From: Bigelowiella natans CCMP2755
Lineage: Eukaryota; Cercozoa; Chlorarachniophyceae
Direction of reading: 5' to 3'
Length of the DNA stretch: 64,000 nucleotides
Assembly (NCBI GenBank): GCA_000320545.1
Contig: ADNK01001725.1
Span: 1-64,000, forward strand
The position numbers and the translations under genes are program-made. The notes under the pieces are model-generated. The model worked only from the letters and a program-made list of their open reading frames with translations. It did not search any database and was not told the DNA's origin. This document shows, one piece after another, positions 25,948-38,021 of this stretch (its first letter is position 1; the number at the start of each line of letters is the position of its first letter).

Positions 25948-26972
25948 CCCCCCCCCCCCCCTGGTCCCCTCTCTGCCTCATTCTTGGCAAGCTCACTCAC
26001 TAAAGTCTTTTGGTTCTTGATTTGTTGCTAACATATGATGTTGTATGTTTGATTGATGAAGGTTGCAGGAGGAGGAGGCAGCATGAACCCTACTAGCAGC
26101 TTTCAAGGCGGAACTTCCCCGAGGCACCGGAGATTGGGGGCGAGGAGTATCCAACCCATGGAGGGAGTGGTGCACCAGCTGCAAGGAAACCAACTCAGCA
26201 ATAACAACACGCTTCTCGGCGGTTTGGGGGGCGGGGGGGCTCAGACAGCAGCCTCCTCGTCCTCATCGCCAAACATGGCTGCCGCCGCCGCCGCCGCTGC
26301 CGCAGCTTCGGGCGTGACGATTACAGATCAGCGACTCCAGCAGGAACATCTCCGTCTACTAGAGGCCCAGGCCAAGCTTCAGCAGCAGCAGCAGTTCCTC
26401 GCACAACAGCAGCAGCTGCTCCACCAGCAAGCCGTCCTTAGAGCTGCACAGGGGCGCACAGCAGCAGTATCAGCGGCAGCAGCGGCAGCAGCGGCAGCAG
26501 CACAAGCAGTAGCACATCAACGACGCCAGCAGGCTGCGGCAGCAGCAGCTTCGGGGTTAGTACCAGGAATAGGAGGAGGAGGCCAACGACCGATCGTACA
26601 AGGAGGAGGACGAGGACAGCTCCAGAATAACAATAATAATCGGAATAATTTGGCCGCGTCGCAGTCTTCATCATCATTATCGCCAACGCATAATTATATT
26701 CGTTCGTCCCGGTCCTCTTCATTTCCGAGTGCGGCAGCAAGAGGGTGAGGATCACGACTGACGGCTATGTATTCCTTGTTACTATATTACTAGCTCACGC
26801 ACCTCGTTTTCCCGCCGCCGCTCTAAGGCTAGAATGCGTCAGTAGTAGCAGTAGCAGCAGCGATAGCAGTGATTTGGATTCGATGTCCTTGTTTTGCTGA
26901 TGCTCTTTGTCTGACTGTCTGTCATTATATTGAATATGCCCCACACGCCATTTATCACAGCGTTGTTGTTGG

Positions 26973-27007
<35 letters not shown>

Positions 27008-27647
27008 AGATCCGCAGCTGCTGCATCCTCTGCCGCCGCTCCTTCGCTTTCTTCCCTGGGTGGCCCAGGGGGGGGAGAGAACCCTCTGATTTCTCCAGGA
27101 TCTTGTATGTGATTGGGAGGAGGAGGAGAGGGACTTTGCTGCTGCTGATGATGATGATAATGGGTTGTTATTGTTGTGACGGTTATTAATTCAAGATGTG
27201 CCACCACATAAAACCTAGCAGCAGGGAGTTAGAGAGAGATCTGATTTGTGACAACTTTCTGGTCCTCCTCCTCCTCCATTTCACTCTTTCTACTTGAGAA
27301 ATGAATAGACAGATCAATCATCATCGAGGTCTCTACCTGATACTAATATATGACACTACTACTGCTACTCCTACTGCAGCTGCCTTCATGATGGCGTCTT
27401 CCAAGTCGTCTTCCAACAACTCTCCCACTTGGGCGGGGGCGGGATCGAGTGGTGGGTCAATGATATCGATGGGAGGCTCCTCCCCAGGAATAGGAGGCGG
27501 CATGCCGGAGGATGATATGTAAAAAAAAAAACAACACATCTACAATTACACTGAGGATGCTATGTAAAAGAAGAAGCAACACATACAACAATTACACTGC
27601 ATCATTCACATCATCGCTCCTCAGCGCTACCATTATCTACCACCAAC

Positions 27648-27681
<34 letters not shown>

Positions 27682-28064
27682 CCATCACCATCATCATCGT
27701 CAGGTCGCCAAAGACACGGAAGAAGATGAGAGAGAAAGAGCGTCGTCAGATTCTCAACTCCCACTACAACACCCTCCTGCAGCTGCTAAAGCCCAGGCCT
27801 AACACAAGGAGGATGGAAAAAACCAGCATCCTGGAGGAGACGATCACCATGATGAAGGCGCTCATCCGCACCAACAACATGCTGCAGGAGCGCAATAAAG
27901 AGATGGAGAACGAGGTGCTGCTGCCGCCGCTGTTGATGACGACGATGACGATGATGATGATGATAATGATGATGCCTGTGTTGCCTGCCGGCCTGCTGTT
28001 GTGTGAAACAAAAGAGAGGACAATAATGACGATTCATCGTGCTCAATGCTTCTTCATCTTCTTT

Positions 28065-28097
<33 letters not shown>

Positions 28098-28179
28098 CCG
28101 CAGATTCGCCGTTTACAAGCAGACAAGACAGACGTAGAGATGACATCATCGAGACAAAGGCCACCACCAGTAGCACCAC

Positions 28180-28213
<34 letters not shown>

Positions 28214-28707
28214 GCCGATGCCATCATCCTTGGATGCGAAAGGAGCGGCGGGGGGGGGAGGGAGAACAAGAGTTGTAAACGTCAAGGTATACTACTCGCC
28301 TACCCCCCCTCCCCTAACCCCTTCTCCCCAGTCGTCTCCACCATCCATCCATTCCATCAATCTACTATACGATGAGAGTTATTCTTGCCGCCATCGTCAT
28401 CATCATCATCATCATGATGATCCTTTTGTGTATCATTGTGTTTAATTGTGTTTAGATGGAAGGGACGCCTTCTTCGGCCTCTTCTTCGTCATATCACCAT
28501 CAGCAGCAAAACGGGGGCGCCAACAGGGTAGAGCTATAGGATGATAATGATGATAATGATGATGAGATGATGATGATGAATGCAGAATACATGGTAACAA
28601 GGAAAGAATGGGAGGGGAAGGAGGCATGTGTTCGGATATTATCGCCGCACTTTTCATCAGCTTTCTTCTTGCTGTTTCAGCGACTTATATTCGTGTTTGT
28701 GTGTATA

Positions 28708-28768
<61 letters not shown>

Positions 28769-28805
28769 CCTAAGAAAAAGAAGAGGGAAAACCGATACAC
28801 AATTA

Positions 28806-28845
<40 letters not shown>

Positions 28846-29209
28846 TTATTATCATTTTGCAGGGAAGAATCTGAAGCATTTTAATGCCTCCTTTTTATCG
28901 TTACTTTTTATTTATTACCCGATCGATTATCGTAACTCGTATCAACACATCTCCATCACTAAATCTCTCTCCTTACTACCACAACTACTGTCACAGGGTC
29001 CTCAAATTAGAGACAATTCTTCCCCATCGGAGAACATCAGACAAAAACTAGAAGGTGTCGTTGTGGACTCAGATAGCAACGAGGGCGACGCTACGGTTAG
29101 TTCTCATGTTTTGCGATTTAACAAAATGATGCTCATAATGCACAAAATCAAGTTGGAAATTTTGGCCAAAGCGTCAGAAATGGGGGACCAGGCCGGACAA
29201 CAAAACTAA
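23978..29209 (+). CDS. bHLH transcription factor, 833 aa, twelve exons
   Basis: Exons 23978-24158, 24344-24550, 24758-25014, 25252-25401, 25725-25835, 26062-26744, 27010-27104, 27380-27518, 27704-27914, 28104-28286, 28456-28527 and 28997-29209 total 2502 nt, with all phases consistent. Residues about 612-675 form the basic helix-loop-helix: basic part K-T-R-K-K-M-R-E-K-E-R-R-Q-I-L, helix 1 N-S-H-Y-N-T-L-L-Q-L-L, loop, helix 2 M-E-K-T-S-I-L-E-E-T-I. The E-R-R needed for E-box contact is present. The N-terminal region has four about 12-residue repeats of the type D-x-x-K-E-R-x-S-G. The middle (about 305-530) is Gly/Ala/Gln-rich with poly-Q and poly-A. A second Ala run follows the HLH. The last exon ends in a short amphipathic helix. 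It should act in the nucleus as a dimeric E-box binder; targets are unknown. Upstream extension of exon 1 is possible. Confidence 0.85.
24013..24153 (+). repeat. Four tandem about 36-nt coding repeats
   Basis: Units of 36 nt encode K-E-R-G-S-G-I-S, K-E-R-V-S-G-I-S, K-E-R-I-S-G-L-S and K-E-R-L-S-G, each followed by a D-F/S-N/S spacer, in the first exon of the bHLH gene. Confidence 0.85.
25405..25965. repeat. Microsatellites in bHLH introns: (GAA)n, (CA)n, (TGA)n, (CT)n-C(n)
   Basis: (GAA)n about 25417-25450, (CA)n about 25538-25558, (TGA)n about 25632-25650, (CT)n about 25902-25944, followed by a C homopolymer to about 25961. All lie in introns 4-5 of the bHLH gene or its exon edges. Confidence 0.85.
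26978..28100. repeat. Trinucleotide arrays next to bHLH 3' splice sites
   Basis: (ACT)n at about 26980-27006, (CAC/CAT)n at about 27640-27699, and (TAC)n at about 28066-28097. Each ends within a few bases of the acceptor AG of the following exon (27010, 27704, 28104). Confidence 0.85.
28690..28842. repeat. Compound (GT)n(GA)n ... (TA)n in the last bHLH intron
   Basis: (GT)n about 28697-28727 runs directly into (GA)n to about 28766, followed by (TA)n at about 28808-28841. Confidence 0.9.
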
Positions 29210-29421
29210 TTTTACGAATTATGTTTTTTGTTGCTACATACTATAGCAGTTTCGCCAAGGGGAGGGACTGTCGCCCATGTTTAATTAGCAGCATTGCAGT
29301 AGAGGTAGTGGACTTTCTTCGTCATTCGGCCTATTGAGGAGTTTGCATACATCGATGAAGAAGGTGCGCGCGATGCCAGTAAAGTACAAATAGACAATTA
29401 ACATTACACGTGCGCCATATG

Positions 29422-29455
<34 letters not shown>

Positions 29456-29540
29456 GTGTGTGTGTGTGTTGTGTATGACTAGCACAAATTACGTTACTAT
29501 AGAAAATACTTGCACACAATGAGAGTGTTGAAAGTCACTG
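29210..29540. other. 3' flank of the bHLH gene with (TA)n
   Basis: No gene seen. (TA)n about 29424-29452, then (TG)n about 29455-29470. Confidence 0.5.
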
Positions 29541-29860
29541 TCTGCACCCTGATTGATGTGTGCATGCTTGCAAGTGTTTAGATATCTAAGCCTGCGCGCC
29601 CGCGCGGAAGTTACCCTAATAACACACAAAGCAAATCAAGAACGTAAGAAGGCTGTCTTAGCTGCATGTGTGTGGCACGCACAGCCTGTAGGGCTACATA
29701 CTAGCGCATGTTATGATTGCGCCTTCTGCGCCATGCATGTGCACCATGCACACCACGAACAGCACACCATGTACACGTGTGCGAGTGCGTGCGTGCGTGT
29801 ACGTGTGCAAATCTGTCTTCGCAATCTTTCATGCATTTCTAGACTTATTGCATGTGACAC
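29540..29860. other. Palindromic-tetramer-rich intergenic block 4
   Basis: Short block between the convergent bHLH and methionine-sulfoxide-reductase genes, dense in TGCA, CATG and CGCGCG words. A long plus frame crosses it but has no good start or splice context. Confidence 0.5.
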
Positions 29861-30017
29861 ATATCTGGTTACATATCATTCGCAAGCTATATTTGTTGTG
29901 TTAAAATTTTTGTTTCTGGTGATAATGATCATTTTCATCAGCGTGAGACCCCATGATCTTGCCTAATTAGCCATCCTGCTGCTGACTACTGCCGCTGCAG
30001 CCTCAGTATCACAGCAA

Positions 30018-30499
30018 GATGACACAAAGCATGATTGACTGTTTTAAGATCTCAAGCTTCATCTACGAGAGTAGTCTTTCTTCGCCATTCTTTCTTTACC
30101 GCGTCTCTCATCGCCCTTCAAGGGCGTCTATCGTTGGCGCATCATGATGATGACGACAAGGTACTCTCATGGTCAAATACCTCGGAAAAGTCACCGAATA
30201 TCCTACCCGTCCGAACTACTACTACTGCTACTACTACTACTACGTCTGTGTTACATAATACAGAAAATTGTTTTATTTGTATCGGGCAATTGTAATAGTA
30301 ATACGGGCGGGAGCTAATGTCATCCTCCGCATGCTTTCTTCGTTTTCTTCTCCCTGTAGGGAATGGAGCACAATGGCGGGAAATCCACAACACTACAAAG
30401 GAACGAGCAGATCCGTTCCAAACCCTAGTAGCAGACCAAAATCAAATGTTGCTTTCGCGCAATATGCATGTTGCCCTGCCCAGAGGGCTATCAGTGTGT

Positions 30500-30540
<41 letters not shown>

Positions 30541-30680
30541 GCAGACTAGTCGCCGCCTGTGTTTTCAATTCCATGAGTCCGGATTCCATAACTCCATACC
30601 GCTATGTATCTCTATATTGTTGGCATATAGGTTTCTCCGTTAGTTACTACTACTACTACTACTACTACTACTAATACTAA
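30018..30680 (+). other. Possible plus-strand exons, unresolved
   Basis: Open stretches end at a donor near 30161 (GACAAG|GTACTC) and begin at a good acceptor at 30358 (CTCCCTGTAG). A further frame lies after the (GT)n array at 30500-30538. I could not find one phase that joins them to an ATG. (ACT)n lies at about 30647-30672. This may be a small gene, or the 3' untranslated side of the reductase gene on the other strand. Confidence 0.25.
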
Positions 30681-30683
30681 TCA

Positions 30684-32580
30684 TTATGTTGGTGAGTGCC
30701 GGTCATCAACGACCTCCTTGTCACGTTGATCGAACCCCTGCACGACAGGGGAGTCTAAATCCATCACTCCAAACACTTCTCTCCCCTCATGCTGCTGGCC
30801 ATCTTCCTTAGATCTCAACAAGGGGACTACGATTTCTGAGCAATAGTGGCAAAAGTGGTTAGAAGTCAGTAGTTATTGTAGCAGCAGCAGCAGCAGCAAT
30901 CAATGGCAAAAATCTCATATGGGATTCATGAAACCTTCCAAGGAAAATAGCAGAGCAAGATTGTTACGCAGGTGTATCGAAGCATACCTGAATTAGAGGC
31001 CGAGTCGCATGCGATGTGGTTTTCGATGGCGTGTACGTCTTCCACAAGCTGGGCTGTCTTGGTTACAGCTACAGTAAAGAGAATGACGATGACAACGGTG
31101 ACGATGAAGATCAGAATGATCATGATTTGAAACAGAACTAATGGCAGCAACGTGAGAGTATAGCTGCAGTGGGCTACTCCAAGTAGCACCTGCAGTCCCA
31201 CAAACGCCCTTCCCGAATGCGATTGATACGACTGCCTGGCAACGAGCAACAAGGAAAACGTTCGGAGATCAAAATGAAGAAATCCGGAACCAAAAATCAA
31301 CGACGAGATTGCTCGCAACAGAGGAGCACGGCGCAAAGGAAAAAAGCAGATGCATTTGGAGCAAAGTCTTATTTCGACAAATGAGAACCAGAATGTTGAA
31401 TTAGTTGGCGATCATCATCACTGAAGATTCGTATTACTACCGGCTTGCCATGGAAAGGGCCTAAGATTAGCGTCCTCTCTCGATCTTCCCCCTGTCCTTT
31501 CTTTCCCTTGCCATTTGCAAATCAATATCAATCTTAAGTCAGTTTAGAAGGAAGCCACTCATCATAGAAAGCGTAGGAGCGGGACAAAATAGTGACTTTA
31601 CTCGTCGCAGACACACAGCGTAACCTGCACGAAGCAGGTGTAATCGGAATGAAAAGTAGTTGTATTTTATTATCGGATTACTCATTTAGTGCTTTACAAC
31701 GATCAAACCATCATCGTTATCAGTATCATCATCGCTAGCAGCATTGATGCTATAATCGTTCTACGCCAGTAAGACCTCATTTTTATCATCAGAGCCCGCC
31801 GCTGTTGTTTGACGCTGAATGTAAAACCCAACCCAATTCGGTCCGCTACCACCACGTTGTTCGTGAAAACTCTGAAACACGGATGGATGATCCTCAATAA
31901 GAGATACCAGATTTAAACGAATCCAGTGTCTTCGACGATTGAGGTTGCATTTTGTCCGAATTCAGCATTTTTGCGAGAGCGATATTTGCATGCATAGAAG
32001 TACGTATCACGGTCCATGGCATAATCTCAACACCAACCGCAAGCGATTGTTATATAAGATTAATGTGGGGCAAAGGTTATTATTAGACAGCACACAACAG
32101 CATCAAGCTAATAACTGGCAACAACCTTCAATTCGTGGTACACGAGGGCCGCAGTGTTAGCTAGGATCGAAACGGGATCGTCAGATTTGCTCACGAATTC
32201 CTGTTGAGTTTCGAAGTGTCATGTGACGGATCATCATTCAACACTAAACTTTCCCCATTTCCCCTCATTTCTTATACCTCGACGCGCTTGTAAAGCTGAT
32301 CGTACAGAAGCTGCTTGTCTCGAGCGAGATCCTTCTTCTCACTTTGGCGCCTCCGTCGAACAAGCAACCATCCACAAACTGCAGCTCCAATAACACTTGC
32401 AACCCCGCCGACGATCGAGAAGGAATAGGAAGACGGCAAAAAATCGCTGAGGGAAAAACACAGTAGAATCAAAATGCGTCGACTCTTGTGAACTATGCCG
32501 TTAACCCCACCCCCTTCTCATGTACATTCGTTCACAATAGATTCATTTGTGTAGGACCTTTTGCGTCGCCCTCCAGTCAT
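30684..32580 (-). CDS. msrC: GAF-type free methionine-(R)-sulfoxide reductase with N-terminal membrane anchor
   Basis: Eight exons: 32558-32580, 32278-32446, 32126-32200, 31776-31871, 31441-31491, 31190-31235, 30988-31068 and 30684-30835. Total 693 nt, 230 aa, phases close. The family (MsrC/YebR, fRMsr) reduces free L-Met-R-sulfoxide using a thioredoxin-recycled disulfide. Recognisable blocks in order: L-A-N-T-A-A-L-V-Y near 79-87, N-W-V-G-F-Y-I near 101-107, L-G-P-F-H-G-K-P near 131-138, G-K-G-V-C-G-T-A with Cys150, V-E-D-V-H-A near 162-167, N-H-I-A-C-D with Cys174 (the catalytic position), S-E-I-V-V-P, and G-V-M-D-L-D-S-P. The first family Cys, normally just after G-K-P-A, is Val140 here. 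Unusual extra: a single hydrophobic helix near residues 18-35 followed by R-R-R-R, so the enzyme is probably membrane-tethered. The donor GTCTTA after exon 4 is weak. Confidence 0.85.
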
Positions 32581-33165
32581 GGATAACACCGCAACAAGCT
32601 GAAGGTCAAACACGCAGGCAGTGGCTCGGGATGGTTCGATTCGACGTTGGATGGGAAATCCTGGGCCATTTAAGACATGCGACACGCCCAAGATGATGAC
32701 GCAGTATAAGGTTCAAAATAAAAGGAGAAATATAGGAGTCGAGAACTACCTCTGTAAGTCTTTCTCCTATGAAATTGATGACGCACTTAAAAATCGGGAT
32801 CCTTTTTTACACAAATAAACTTACAAAAAAATTGCGGCTCTCAACACACGTGCTTCAAACCTCAACGTTGGTTGTGGTACTTCATCTCGCGTCGTGGACT
32901 TAATGAATGCTCTTGGGCAGCTGGGGCGGGATTTATTGTGGAACTGGTAGTGATACAAACAATTTCTGACATTAACGTTAGTGGGGTTAAGGCGAGAAAC
33001 CTCGGGATAAAGCAGCCGCTTTCTTTTTCCGGAATTCAACGGCGAGGATGAATAATGGAAGAAGCAGATAAGATTATTCTTGGGGATGGGAACATATCAC
33101 ATATTAAAATGTTTTATATTTTGTGATCCATACCTGTGTGCCTATCCTTCAGAATACTTCATCAA
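32581..33165. other. Divergent intergenic region
   Basis: Lies between the reductase and the SPOC-like gene. No palindromic block. Short frames exist on both strands (an open stretch from 32651 ends at a GTAAGT donor at 32757), but none joins the next gene in phase. Confidence 0.45.
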
Positions 33166-34134
33166 ATGACAACAGAGAAAAAGGCAGCGGAGTTGTATAA
33201 AAAGCTCGAAGATGAAGCGACTTTAGCTGCGTTAAGGGCACCAGCCCCCAAAACTTGGAGGGGTTATATGGAAATAGAAAATGGAACTAAGTTACAAGTC
33301 GGAGGGTCTCTCGTGGGAGCTCACCCGTGGAGGTTTAGTGACAACATCTTTAACTTTCATTACTTCTCACATTCTGCGTGTGGATTGTCGAATTGTGCTC
33401 TGCGGTAGGCCATGCCATATTCTCCGTATTTCAACGGCTTTCAAAGTAAGGGTTCTTCGTCCGAACGTTCAAGAAAATGTTTTGAAATTTCTGAAGAATA
33501 AAACTGAGGATTGTCCGGAAAGGTATTCCGCTTTTCCCGCCGTAAAACGTGTTGGCCACAAACCACCGCTGAGGATTTAAACCAAATGTTTGTTCGAACT
33601 AGACACACGACCGTAATATTTCGACTCCGAGTAAGTGAACAAGACAAGCCACACATGAATTCAGAGTTAGGAGATGGGTTGTGCAACGTGATGCAGTTCG
33701 AAGACAATTTTGGCCTTTTCCCAGGTAGTTTCTACTTTAAATGTTTTTGATCATGCGATTCCATGATTTTGCGAACAGGTATGATGAAATCTTGGGTCAT
33801 GGGGACTCGAAACGAGAAAGAAGCGAAAATGGCATCTAAGCTAATCAAGCATCCCATGGAAAGGCCTGTGAGAAAGAACGATGTTCTGTTGTTCTGCTTG
33901 TTTCTGCTACCAAAAGATTTTAATGACCCTGCCTTTAACCGCCCACGTGTGAAATCACCGAAAACAATCAAAGAGGTAGAAGATGCAGTTTTGCATTTGC
34001 AGAAAATGCTGCTACCCTTCAAGACGTTGGAACCCCCCAAAAAACGGAAAGATCCTCCACTTTCTGTTTTTCCACCGAGGAAGCGGAGTTCTGTTGAAGA
34101 GGGATCAACATCCCAACGATCTCTTGCGCAATAA
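33166..34134 (+). CDS. SPOC-like nuclear protein, 252 aa, four exons
   Basis: Exons 33166-33332, 33409-33522, 33603-33724 and 33779-34134 (759 nt, phases close). The start at 33166 is the first ATG after an acceptor-like CCTTCAG at 33146-33152, so an upstream exon is possible. Residues about 29-170 fit the outline of a SPOC domain: opening strand K-T-W-R-G-Y-M-E-I, a central helix V-Q-E-N-V-L-K-F-L, strand H-T-T-V-I-F-R-L-R, and a late strand V-L-L-F-C-L-F-L-L-P. SPOC domains bind phosphorylated C-terminal domain of RNA polymerase II or corepressors. The similarity is by pattern only. The C-terminal 45 residues are Pro/Lys/Ser-rich with P-K-K-R-K-D and P-R-K-R-S nuclear-localisation-like patches. 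Alternatives: an unrelated alpha/beta nuclear protein. Confidence 0.55.
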
Positions 34135-34169
34135 TGAAATAGTGCCATCACAATTATCACACTTTCTCA

Positions 34170-35600
34170 TGGGACCCTGGTTGTGCAGTCATGGACAAAC
34201 ACAGAAACAATCTAAATTTTCAATTCGCGTTTGTGCTGATCAACGCGTTGGAAAATGTTTGTTCGCCAGAATTCGTGTTTGTGTTGCATTTGGCTTCATG
34301 CACGGCTTCGCCATGTTCCTGTGCAACGATCCACCAATTTCTGTGAGCATGGATTCAATCAGTGATGGAGGTGGACGGTGCTGCAGAGGCGCACTAATTG
34401 TGTAACTGTAACAACACCTTGTTCCTATCATATTTCTCCATTTCTGCTGGTCCATGCGCAATGTCCCTGCTACATGCATTAGAGCATGCTAGCATCGCAT
34501 GCTACCTGCCTGTGCACAAAGAAATGACAATGGACAGGACATAGTTCACATTGCACTGCTAGACTGTGCTAGTGTGTGCACACTGCATGCGCATTGTGCG
34601 CAGTGCGCACCGTGTTTGGAGTGATGTGAAGAGACATGTTGTTGCCACGTGATGCTGACTTGTCTGGTCGTGTCTCCACGGAGCAACTGGTGCGTGCTGG
34701 CGTGGCCGGACTGCAGTGTGGGCCATTTACACCTGCCAATCACGCACTGCGCAGGTGCCTGCACGGACACTCCAGCGTGGCAACGCAATTGAATCGCACG
34801 TTTTCACGTCTAGCACTGCCAGATCGACTGACCACTGCATGCCTGCTAGCTGCAACCCAATTGTGACAAAGAAACCGCGAGTCCACCAGTCCAACTAGCA
34901 CATCGAGCACTCCTGGCTAGCTGGACTCGATCAGAAGCGCGCACGTTGTTGATGAATCACTTTTTGCTGCACCACGCTAGCACGTCTGAACGTGAGGATC
35001 GGATGGACTCACGTGATCACTTCTTTGTTTTTGGGTTCAAGTGCACAGCCATGACTGAGCTGTGGCGCCATGGTGTCGGCCGTCTGGGCGTGAATGAACC
35101 ACACGCAAACCGCACGACGTGCGCACAGTCTTGACACCTAGACACGTGTGACATGCACGCTGCGTGCGAACAAACGAACGAACGAACGAAGGAACAAATC
35201 AGGGCAATTCCAATGCTTGAATCGAAGCAATCATCAAAGTGCCTGAGTTGGCACATCTCCCCCTGGGCTTTCACCAAACTCCACTAGTCCACGTTCCACG
35301 TGCTGCACGCATGCAACGGTTTTTTTGCAGCTTTTCTTCTTTCTTTTTTCGCCGCCCATTTTTTGCAACACCTCTTTTGGCACAGTGGGGCGAATCTGCA
35401 CGCCTCCGGAATGACAAGGCAAAGGGAGAGGAGCAAAAGAGTGATGAGTGAGTGAGTGATCATCGGGCACTGATTCAAGCAACCAAAGCATTGAAAATCG
35501 GACTGACTTCAGAAACAGAAGAATGAACAATGAACAATGATTTCCAAAATGTTGCAAGACACTTGCAGTGCACGAAACGCAGGGGTGTGCCTCGAACCAA
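34170..35600. other. Palindromic-tetramer-rich intergenic block 5
   Basis: Lies between two tandem plus-strand genes. TGCA, GCGC, CTAG and CATG words dominate (for example around 34480-34620 and 34790-34930). It contains an AACGA tetrad (35172-35190) and a short element shared with block 6 (see findings). No accepted exons. Confidence 0.6.
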
Positions 35601-35833
35601 CTTCAGTGAGGTCTAACTAGTGAAACCAGAAGGAATCAAGAATGGCATCAAATTCCTTTCCTGCGTTGGTTGAAAACTCCGTTGGCGAATGTTCCTCAAT
35701 GGAGAATTTGTGAGATTAGAAGGTCATTTTCAATGGACGACAAAGGAATTAGAAGTTATTAATTAGCTAAAATCCGAAGCTAAATTATTGCTTCAGACGA
35801 CGTCGAAGTCCCCCCCCCCCGTAACTTCCTGCA

Positions 35834-36623
35834 ATGGCAAAACAATCAATGCTGGATAGCAAAGACTTCAGCCTAAGCTGGCTCGATAATGACAAAGAGG
35901 TCAGTGATGTGAGGTGTGCTGTAAGCCTCGATTGATGATTTGTTGTGCTTATCATCGATGCTATCCTCCCATTCTTCAGGAAAAGGTTGTGAAATGGGCT
36001 CTCAATCTGGAATACGGAGACATCCCACCTGAGGTATTTTCAATTGCCCCAATGAGAAAAAGGGAGACGGAAGCAAATATTGTTCCTGTGGTTGGTTGGT
36101 AGGTTCTCAACGAGACAAAGCGGGCTGTTTTGGATACGATCGGTACCGCACTTGGTGCCCAGAAACTCGAGATAACAAAGGTAATAAGCAGTTATCGCTC
36201 TAGAAGACAATCATAGACTTTACGTGAAACCACATTAAGTTCGTTAACCTTAGCTTCAGGCATACTTTCTTGCCTGGTATGCGTATGACATTCTGTTCGT
36301 TTGTTAGATTGTAAACAAATTCATCCGGGCTTCATTTCCCGGATCTCAAGCTAAAACGTGGTTTTCTGGTCACCCGACTAGCGCTCTTGGAGCAGCTCTC
36401 GCAAATGGACTCATCACTGATGGCTTAGATATGCACGATACTGGACATTATACCAAAGGTCGTACGTATTGTGCGTGTCACTGTGTGTGTACGCATGATA
36501 TTGTGGTTGTTTTTTGTCCACTCTTCTTTTCCCTTAACTATTCCTCCGACTCCAAATATACACTTCAGGCCATGCTGGAGCTGCAATTATCCCGTCAGGA
36601 GAGTTTTATATGAGCGAGCGAGA

Positions 36624-36663
<40 letters not shown>

Positions 36664-37597
36664 GAGAGCGGGGGGGCATGAGGGGGAGGGGGGGATTAGA
36701 AAATTTTCATGAAAATTTTATATGCAATTTTGCATTCACAACGTGAATTTATGGCTGCATAGATGTGCGTTTGCGTGTTTGGGCTTGGTGAACGGTGGCA
36801 AAGTTTCCGGCAAGGATTTCCTCACTTCCCTGGTCACTCGTAGTAGTAGTAATAGTAGTAGTAGTAGTAGTCCCCTCTTCATCCGTTGAGCGTCATCATC
36901 GCTATCACTATCCTCTTGCTGGTTGAATGAGACTTGATTTTGGGTTATTACGCTATACCAGGTTGCTGCTTACGAAGTGGGGTATCGATGTGGGCATGCT
37001 ATGCACGAGTCTCAATCTGATTTCCATTCCAGGTAGTAGCCAGAATGCGGTGTCCATCAGGCAGATAGTGGCCCAGTTTATTAGTGATGGATGGTGATAG
37101 TGGCGTCATGTCATTGCACATACATATCGTGGGACATCAACGTTGCTGCGATCATCGTTGTGGATATATACAACATGCGTTCCTTGCTGCTACAAGCATC
37201 GTTGTAGGAACGACATCATCCTCCCCCCCCCCCCCCTCCAATCTACCTTCATCGCTTGGATCTTTGGGGACTAAAGAAAAAACCTTTGGATGAATATTGC
37301 TCTATCTCTTTCCAAGCAACCCTCCCTCATCTTCCTCCTCCTCTTCCTCTTGCATCGTCATCACCCTACTCAAATACACCGGAACAATGATACCTTCCCC
37401 CCCTTCTATTCTAAGGACTTGGAGGCTGACCAAATTCCACGTGTACAAGAAGTTTGCTGTGTGCTACTGGGCACAACCTTCGATTGGTATGAAGTAGGGA
37501 GCAGGGGCAGGGAAAGAGGCGGATGATCTAGAAGGCAGAAGTAGACGAGAGAAGAAGGAGAGGAGGAAACATAAAATACACACACACACACACATAC

Positions 37598-37628
<31 letters not shown>

Positions 37629-37985
37629 TTATATGTATACATGTGTCTGTGTGTGTGTGTGTGCGTAAACTTAACTTCGGGAAATCGATACTATCTTTCA
37701 TTCATCTGCTCTCTGCTGCTGATACTGATGCTGCTGTGATGTTCTATTTGTCATCATCATCTTCTTCTTCTTCTTCACCTTCTTCTTCTTCTTCACCTTC
37801 TTCTTCTTATACTATCAGCTGGCACGATCAGCGTGATGAAAAAGAACAAAATCAAGCCAGAGGTTGCACTTACTTACTCCTGCTCGTGCAATGCGTTGTA
37901 ACGTAGGAACGCTGTTCCGCATAAAAGTAGATTGGCTGATGTCGCGGAAGTATTAGCATCTCGTACCATATCATCATCCTCATCC

Positions 37986-38021
<36 letters not shown>

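Noticed and set aside
29553-29966. 137-codon plus-strand frame
   Set aside because: Lies in a palindromic-tetramer block with few stops. His/Cys/Val-rich composition, and no coherent splice or domain signal.
30926-31336. Minus-strand frame with a strongly hydrophobic centre, resembling a membrane protein
   Set aside because: The hydrophobic part is intron read-through. The real exons 31190-31235 and 30988-31068 use other phases and match the GAF methionine-sulfoxide reductase.
37033-37415. Search for the missing MmgE/PrpD central exon
   Set aside because: No Gly/Ala-rich helical segment or Lys-loop pattern in any plus frame; treated as intron.
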